Positions 6,386 through 8,765 of a DNA stretch of 8,765 nt are shown here, one piece after another. The notes under the pieces were generated by a model, which was not told the DNA's origin, made no database searches, and was given only the letters and a program-made list of their open reading frames with translations. The stretch comes from an uncultured Solirubrobacter sp. (GTDB lineage: Bacteria > Actinomycetota > Thermoleophilia > Solirubrobacterales > Solirubrobacteraceae), in NCBI GenBank assembly GCA_937871635.1, contig CALMNS010000626.1:1-8765 (forward strand), read 5' to 3'. Made by a program: the position numbers and the translations under genes. Numbering within the stretch: the stretch's first letter is position 1; each line of letters begins with the position of its first letter.

Positions 6386-6874
6386 TCAGGCGAGCGACCG
6401 CGCCCACGCCTCGAGGCGCTCGACCTGCGCCTCGGTGAGCCCGACGGCGGGATCGGTGGTGACCAGGAGCGTCGGGCCGGGGCGCTCGGCGGCCCACTGC
6501 GCCGTCCGCGCGTCGTGGCCGTCGTCGACCCAGGCGACCGGCCGGGCCGGGCCGGCGTGGGCGTCGATGGCGTCGAGCTTCCAGTGCCGCGCCGACGGCG
6601 CGAAGGTCAGGTGCGGATAGGGCTCGCCGGTGAGCCCGAGCAGGCGCGGGAGGTGCTCGGGCGCCCGGTCCTCCCACCCGGTGCACCAGACCGGCTCGAA
6701 GACCCGGCGGAGGCGAATGAGCCAAGTTCCGGCCTCTTTCCCGATCCAGTGGGGTAGCCCGTCGACGAAGGTCAAGGATCCGGGTGGAGGACGGTCGGCG
6801 GGAAAGCCGAACAGTGAGAGGACGCCGTCCACGTCTACGAGGAGGAGCGGTGGCTGGACGGCTGACCCGGGCAC
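6386..6874 (-). CDS. Small HAD-fold protein, HAD_SAK_2 type (Swiss Army Knife RNA-repair HAD)
   Basis: This 162-residue soluble protein has the layout of the small HAD domains first described in 'Swiss Army Knife' RNA-repair proteins. Seen in the sequence are motif I DVDGV (D14 and D16 of the LLLVDVDGVLS strand), a motif II threonine in WCTGWE (T65), motif III W98-K99, and the motif IV acidic pair D117-D118 in AWVDD. These are followed by the family's C-terminal pattern PTLLVTTDP and GLT (145-147), with a final amphipathic helix. The length equals a single domain with no fused ligase or kinase. Residues for phosphate-monoester chemistry are present, so it could be a phosphatase, but the substrate is unknown. 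GTG 6874 is the only start that keeps motif I with a short leader, and it has no Shine-Dalgarno site. It is divergent from the membrane protein gene at 6924 and 57 nt upstream of the transferase gene on the same strand. Confidence 0.85.
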   Translation of the reverse strand: MPGSAVQPPLLLVDVDGVLSLFGFPADRPPPGSLTFVDGLPHWIGKEAGTWLIRLRRVFEPVWCTGWEDRAPEHLPRLLGLTGEPYPHLTFAPSARHWKLDAIDAHAGPARPVAWVDDGHDARTAQWAAERPGPTLLVTTDPAVGLTEAQVERLEAWARSLA

Positions 6875-6923
6875 GCGCCCGGTTTATCAAGACTTCAGTG
6901 CGGGTTCCGATGTTGAGGTGCAC
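6875..6923. promoter_or_regulatory. Divergent 49-nt promoter region
   Basis: This is the only gap between two divergent genes, so promoters for both must be here or inside the genes. It holds the AT-richest patch of the neighbourhood, TTTATC (6883-6888), which reads GATAAA on the - strand 8 nt before the HAD GTG and may be a -10 element for a leaderless message. On the + strand GAGGTG (6915-6920) lies just before ATG 6924 and is the likely ribosome site. No convincing -35 box was found in either direction. Confidence 0.3.
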
Positions 6924-7787
6924 ATGGCGCTGAACCTCGGCATCCTGCTCGCCGCCGCCTGCGCGGTGGCGACGCAGCTCGCATTTCTGTACAAGCACCG
7001 AGGCGCCAACCGTGCGCCGACCGTAAGCGTCCGGCACCCGCTGCGGTCGGGCCGGGCGCTGTTCGCCTCGAAGTACTTCGCCCTCGGGATGGCCATCGCG
7101 GCGGGGGCGTTCTCCCTCCACGTGGTCGCCCTCATCTTCGCCCCGCTCTCGGTCGTCCAGGCCGTCCTGTCCACCGGGGTCGTCGTCCTCGCCGTCCTCG
7201 CCGAACGCATGTTCGGCTTCCGGGTCACGCGCCGGCAGTGGGCGGGCGTCGGGCTGACCGCCGTCGGGCTCGTCCTCCTCGTCGTCACCCTCCCGGCCAA
7301 CTCGGGCTCGCACGCCTCCTTCCACCTCGGCGGGATGATCGCCTTCGAGGCGAGCCTGCTCGTGCTGGGCGCCCTGCTGATTTCCGGCCCGCACATCGGG
7401 CTGCCGAGCCACCACCACGGGCTGCTCCTGGGCGCCGCCTCGGGTGTCCTGTTCGGCGTCTCCGACGTGGCGATCAAGGCGCTGACCGGGCTCGGCGGCG
7501 TGGGCGCCATCCTCCTCTCGCCCTGGCTGCTGGTCGCCGCCGTCGCCTCGGTGATCGCCTTCTACGCCAGCGCCCGCGGGATGCAGGAGGGCCAGGCGGT
7601 GCCGGTCATCGCCGCGACCTCCACCGCCGCCAACGTCTCGTGCATCGTCGGCGGGATCGTCGTCTTCGGCGACCCGATGCCGGGCGACGCGCTGGGCATC
7701 ACGGTCCAGGTGCTGGCCTTCGTCATGGTGGTCGTCGCTGCTCTGCTGGTCCCGCCGCCCGTCCGCGCGGCCGCGGCGAACGCCTAG
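6924..7787 (+). CDS. DMT/EamA-like multispan membrane protein, possible transporter
   Basis: This 287-residue protein is hydrophobic along almost its whole length, with about nine or ten predicted membrane helices: near 3-21, 54-72, 75-93, 107-123, 136-154, 166-186, 197-214, 225-248 and 255-277. It resembles the drug/metabolite transporter superfamily, including the branch containing NIPA magnesium-transporter-like proteins. The shared signs are APLSVVQAVLSTGVV (73-87) followed by an AER.FG loop (93-98), the R.QW.G..L...GL helix (104-116), and a second-half repeat with an 'A..ST.AN' helix and V(V/F)GDP (247-251). A histidine cluster HHH (163-165) lies between helices. ATG 6924 is chosen because GAGGTG precedes it and the helix starts at once; GTG 6918 would add two residues. 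The substrate is unknown. A strong hairpin follows the stop by 19 nt. It has no evident functional link to its neighbours. Confidence 0.82.
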   Translation: MALNLGILLAAACAVATQLAFLYKHRGANRAPTVSVRHPLRSGRALFASKYFALGMAIAAGAFSLHVVALIFAPLSVVQAVLSTGVVVLAVLAERMFGFRVTRRQWAGVGLTAVGLVLLVVTLPANSGSHASFHLGGMIAFEASLLVLGALLISGPHIGLPSHHHGLLLGAASGVLFGVSDVAIKALTGLGGVGAILLSPWLLVAAVASVIAFYASARGMQEGQAVPVIAATSTAANVSCIVGGIVVFGDPMPGDALGITVQVLAFVMVVVAALLVPPPVRAAAANA

Positions 7788-7789
7788 CT

Positions 7790-7882
7790 GCGCGACGCCG
7801 CGAGGAGCGGATCGTGGCCCCGCTGGGGGCTCCGATCCGCCCCGTGGTGCGCGCGACGACCCGAGCGGCGGATCGTGGCCCC
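7790..7882. repeat. Imperfect 32-nt direct repeat, two copies 61 nt apart
   Basis: Copies at 7790-7821 and 7851-7882 match at 28 of 32 positions by hand alignment. The last 15 bases (GCGGATCGTGGCCCC, 7807-7821 and 7868-7882) are identical. Only the first copy is followed by its inverted complement (7826-7840). The first copy begins 3 nt after the membrane protein stop codon. Confidence 0.6.
7807..7840 (+). terminator. Strong hairpin after the membrane protein gene
   Basis: Arms 7807-7821 and 7826-7840 pair over 15 positions with a 2-nt internal mismatch (8 pairs, mismatch, 5 pairs) and a GCTG loop. It starts 19 nt after the stop at 7787. No T-run follows. It is best read as a terminator for the membrane protein transcript, separating it from the aminotransferase gene. 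The same descending arm could instead pair with the second repeat copy at 7868-7882. Confidence 0.55.
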
Positions 7883-7918
7883 TTGCCAAGGGACGCCGCG
7901 TCAACCGCGGTGCGGCGC

Positions 7919-7947
7919 TTGCGTGCCCGGTCACGGCCCCGTAAGGT
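7919..7947 (+). promoter_or_regulatory. Sigma-70-type promoter for the aminotransferase gene
   Basis: A -35 box TTGCGT (7919-7924) and a -10 box TAAGGT (7942-7947) are separated by 17 nt. The -10 fits the actinobacterial TANNNT consensus. Transcription would start near 7954, giving a leader of about 48 nt. That leader contains a small inverted repeat, CGGCA/TGCCG (7957-7961 and 7971-7975), which could be an operator half-site pair or chance. Confidence 0.5.
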
Positions 7948-8001
7948 TGTCCGAAGCGGCAGGTGCGATGTGCCGAAACGGAGTGTTGAGGGGAGGGTCG
8001 G

Positions 8002-8765
8002 ATGGCCGCAGTCGAGGACCAGGCGGTAACCACGGGCAGCGCGGAGGGGCAGTCGGACCTCCAGGAGCTCGCCAAGCGCCATCTGTGGATGCACTTCACG
8101 CGGATGGGCGCCTACGACGACGCCGAGGTGCCGATCATCGTCCGCGGCGAGGGGTGCCACGTCTTCGACGAGCACGGCAAGCGCTACTTCGACGGGCTCG
8201 CCGCGCTCTTCTGCGTCAACATCGGCCACGGCCGGGCCGACGTCGCCCAGGCCGGCGCCGACCAGGCCAAGGAGCTCGGCTTCTTCACGAACTGGTCCTA
8301 CGCGCACCCCAAGTCCATCGAGCTGGCGGCGAAGATCGCGTCGCTCTCCCCCGGGGACCTCAACCGCGTCTTCTTCACGAGCGGCGGCTCCGAGGCGGTC
8401 GAGTCCGCGCTCAAGCTCTGCCGCCAGTACCACAAGCTGACCGGCAACCCGGGCAAGTACAAGGTCGTCTCGCGCAACCTCGCCTACCACGGGACGACGA
8501 TGGGCGCCCTGTCGGTCACCGGCATCCCCGATGCCCGCAAGCCCTTCGAGCCGATCTTCCCCGGCTCGGCGCACGTCCCGAACACGAACCTCTACCGCCC
8601 CGCCCCGGGGATGACCGCCGACACCCTGGCCGAGACGATCGCCGACCGGATCGAGTTCGAAGGCCCCGACACGGTGAGCGCGGTGATCCTCGAGCCCGTC
8701 CAGAACTCGGGCGGCTGCTTCACGCCGCCGGAGGGCTACTTCCAGCGCGTGCGCGAGATCTGCGA
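8002..8765 (+). CDS. Class III PLP-dependent aminotransferase (5' part, runs off the window)
   Basis: About 254 residues are present and the frame is open to the window end. The start ATG 8002 has a strong Shine-Dalgarno site, GGGGAGGG (7990-7997). After a polar leader of about 24 residues the sequence 'HLWMHFTRMG' and 'VRGEGCHVFDEHGKRYFDGLA' gives the usual N-terminal region of this fold. The PLP-phosphate loop is SGGSEA (127-132), the aromatic stacking motif is Y162-H163-G164, and the EPVQ motif is at 231-234. The D-E pair that holds the pyridine nitrogen and the Schiff-base lysine would lie beyond the edge. It resembles a large actinobacterial group annotated broadly as aspartate aminotransferase family. 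Relatives act on omega-amino compounds such as putrescine, GABA or beta-alanine with pyruvate or 2-oxoglutarate. Amine specificity cannot be set from this part, and the neighbours in the window give no hint. Confidence 0.9.
   Translation, partial: MAAVEDQAVTTGSAEGQSDLQELAKRHLWMHFTRMGAYDDAEVPIIVRGEGCHVFDEHGKRYFDGLAALFCVNIGHGRADVAQAGADQAKELGFFTNWSYAHPKSIELAAKIASLSPGDLNRVFFTSGGSEAVESALKLCRQYHKLTGNPGKYKVVSRNLAYHGTTMGALSVTGIPDARKPFEPIFPGSAHVPNTNLYRPAPGMTADTLAETIADRIEFEGPDTVSAVILEPVQNSGGCFTPPEGYFQRVREIC

Noticed and set aside
6630..6923. An in-frame upstream extension of the membrane protein gene
   Set aside because: It runs antisense through the HAD gene, is basic and serine-rich, and the ATG at 6924 has a ribosome site and begins directly with a membrane helix.
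7788..8001. A riboswitch or structured small RNA in the intergenic region
   Set aside because: The hairpins and repeats are described separately; no recognisable riboswitch core or conserved RNA motif was seen.
7723..8574. A 283-codon minus-strand frame opposite the aminotransferase
   Set aside because: No recognisable domain; the plus strand encodes an unbroken class III aminotransferase with GSEA, YHG and EPVQ motifs.

Overview
No undescribed system is demonstrated here. This is a GC-rich window with GTG starts, ATGA overlaps and strong third-position GC, typical of a high-GC actinobacterium. The protein sequences feel closest to deep-branching soil Actinobacteria such as Solirubrobacterales/Thermoleophilia, but that is an impression from memory, not a search. 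It holds one partial and seven complete genes plus the 5' part of a ninth. No RNA genes, CRISPR arrays, insertion sequences or phage genes were seen, and no gene-free stretch exceeds about 215 bases.

Region 1 (1-4791, + strand) is a compact sugar-uptake and phosphorylation operon. It runs from the tail of an unidentified protein (possibly a zinc-type dehydrogenase) through a XylF/ChvE-like lipoprotein sugar-binding protein, a single-domain ABC ATPase, a XylH-like permease and an FGGY-family carbohydrate kinase. Junctions are 20, 4, -4 and 18 nt, so the genes are probably co-transcribed. The logic is capture outside the membrane, ATP-driven import, then phosphorylation in the cytoplasm. The substrate is a pentose, polyol or related sugar. 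D-xylose is not proven, because the kinase lacks the QMHG motif of classical xylulokinases. A 13-bp stem-loop lies inside the first codons of the ATPase gene, where it could separate binding-protein expression from the rest.

Region 2 (4796-6874, - strand) holds two genes: a membrane-bound polyprenyl-phosphate sugar-1-phosphate transferase, which would start synthesis of an exopolysaccharide or other lipid-linked glycan, and upstream of it a small stand-alone HAD-fold protein of the type linked to RNA-repair proteins. The transferase converges on the kinase with only 4 nt between stop codons, so a likely terminator for the sugar operon lies inside the transferase gene.

Region 3 (6924-7787, + strand) is a DMT/EamA-like multispan membrane protein, divergent from the HAD gene across 49 nt. 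Region 4 (7788-8001) is an intergenic region with a strong hairpin, an imperfect 32-nt direct repeat and a good sigma-70-type promoter. This promoter reads into Region 5 (8002 to the end), a class III PLP aminotransferase cut off by the window edge before its catalytic lysine.
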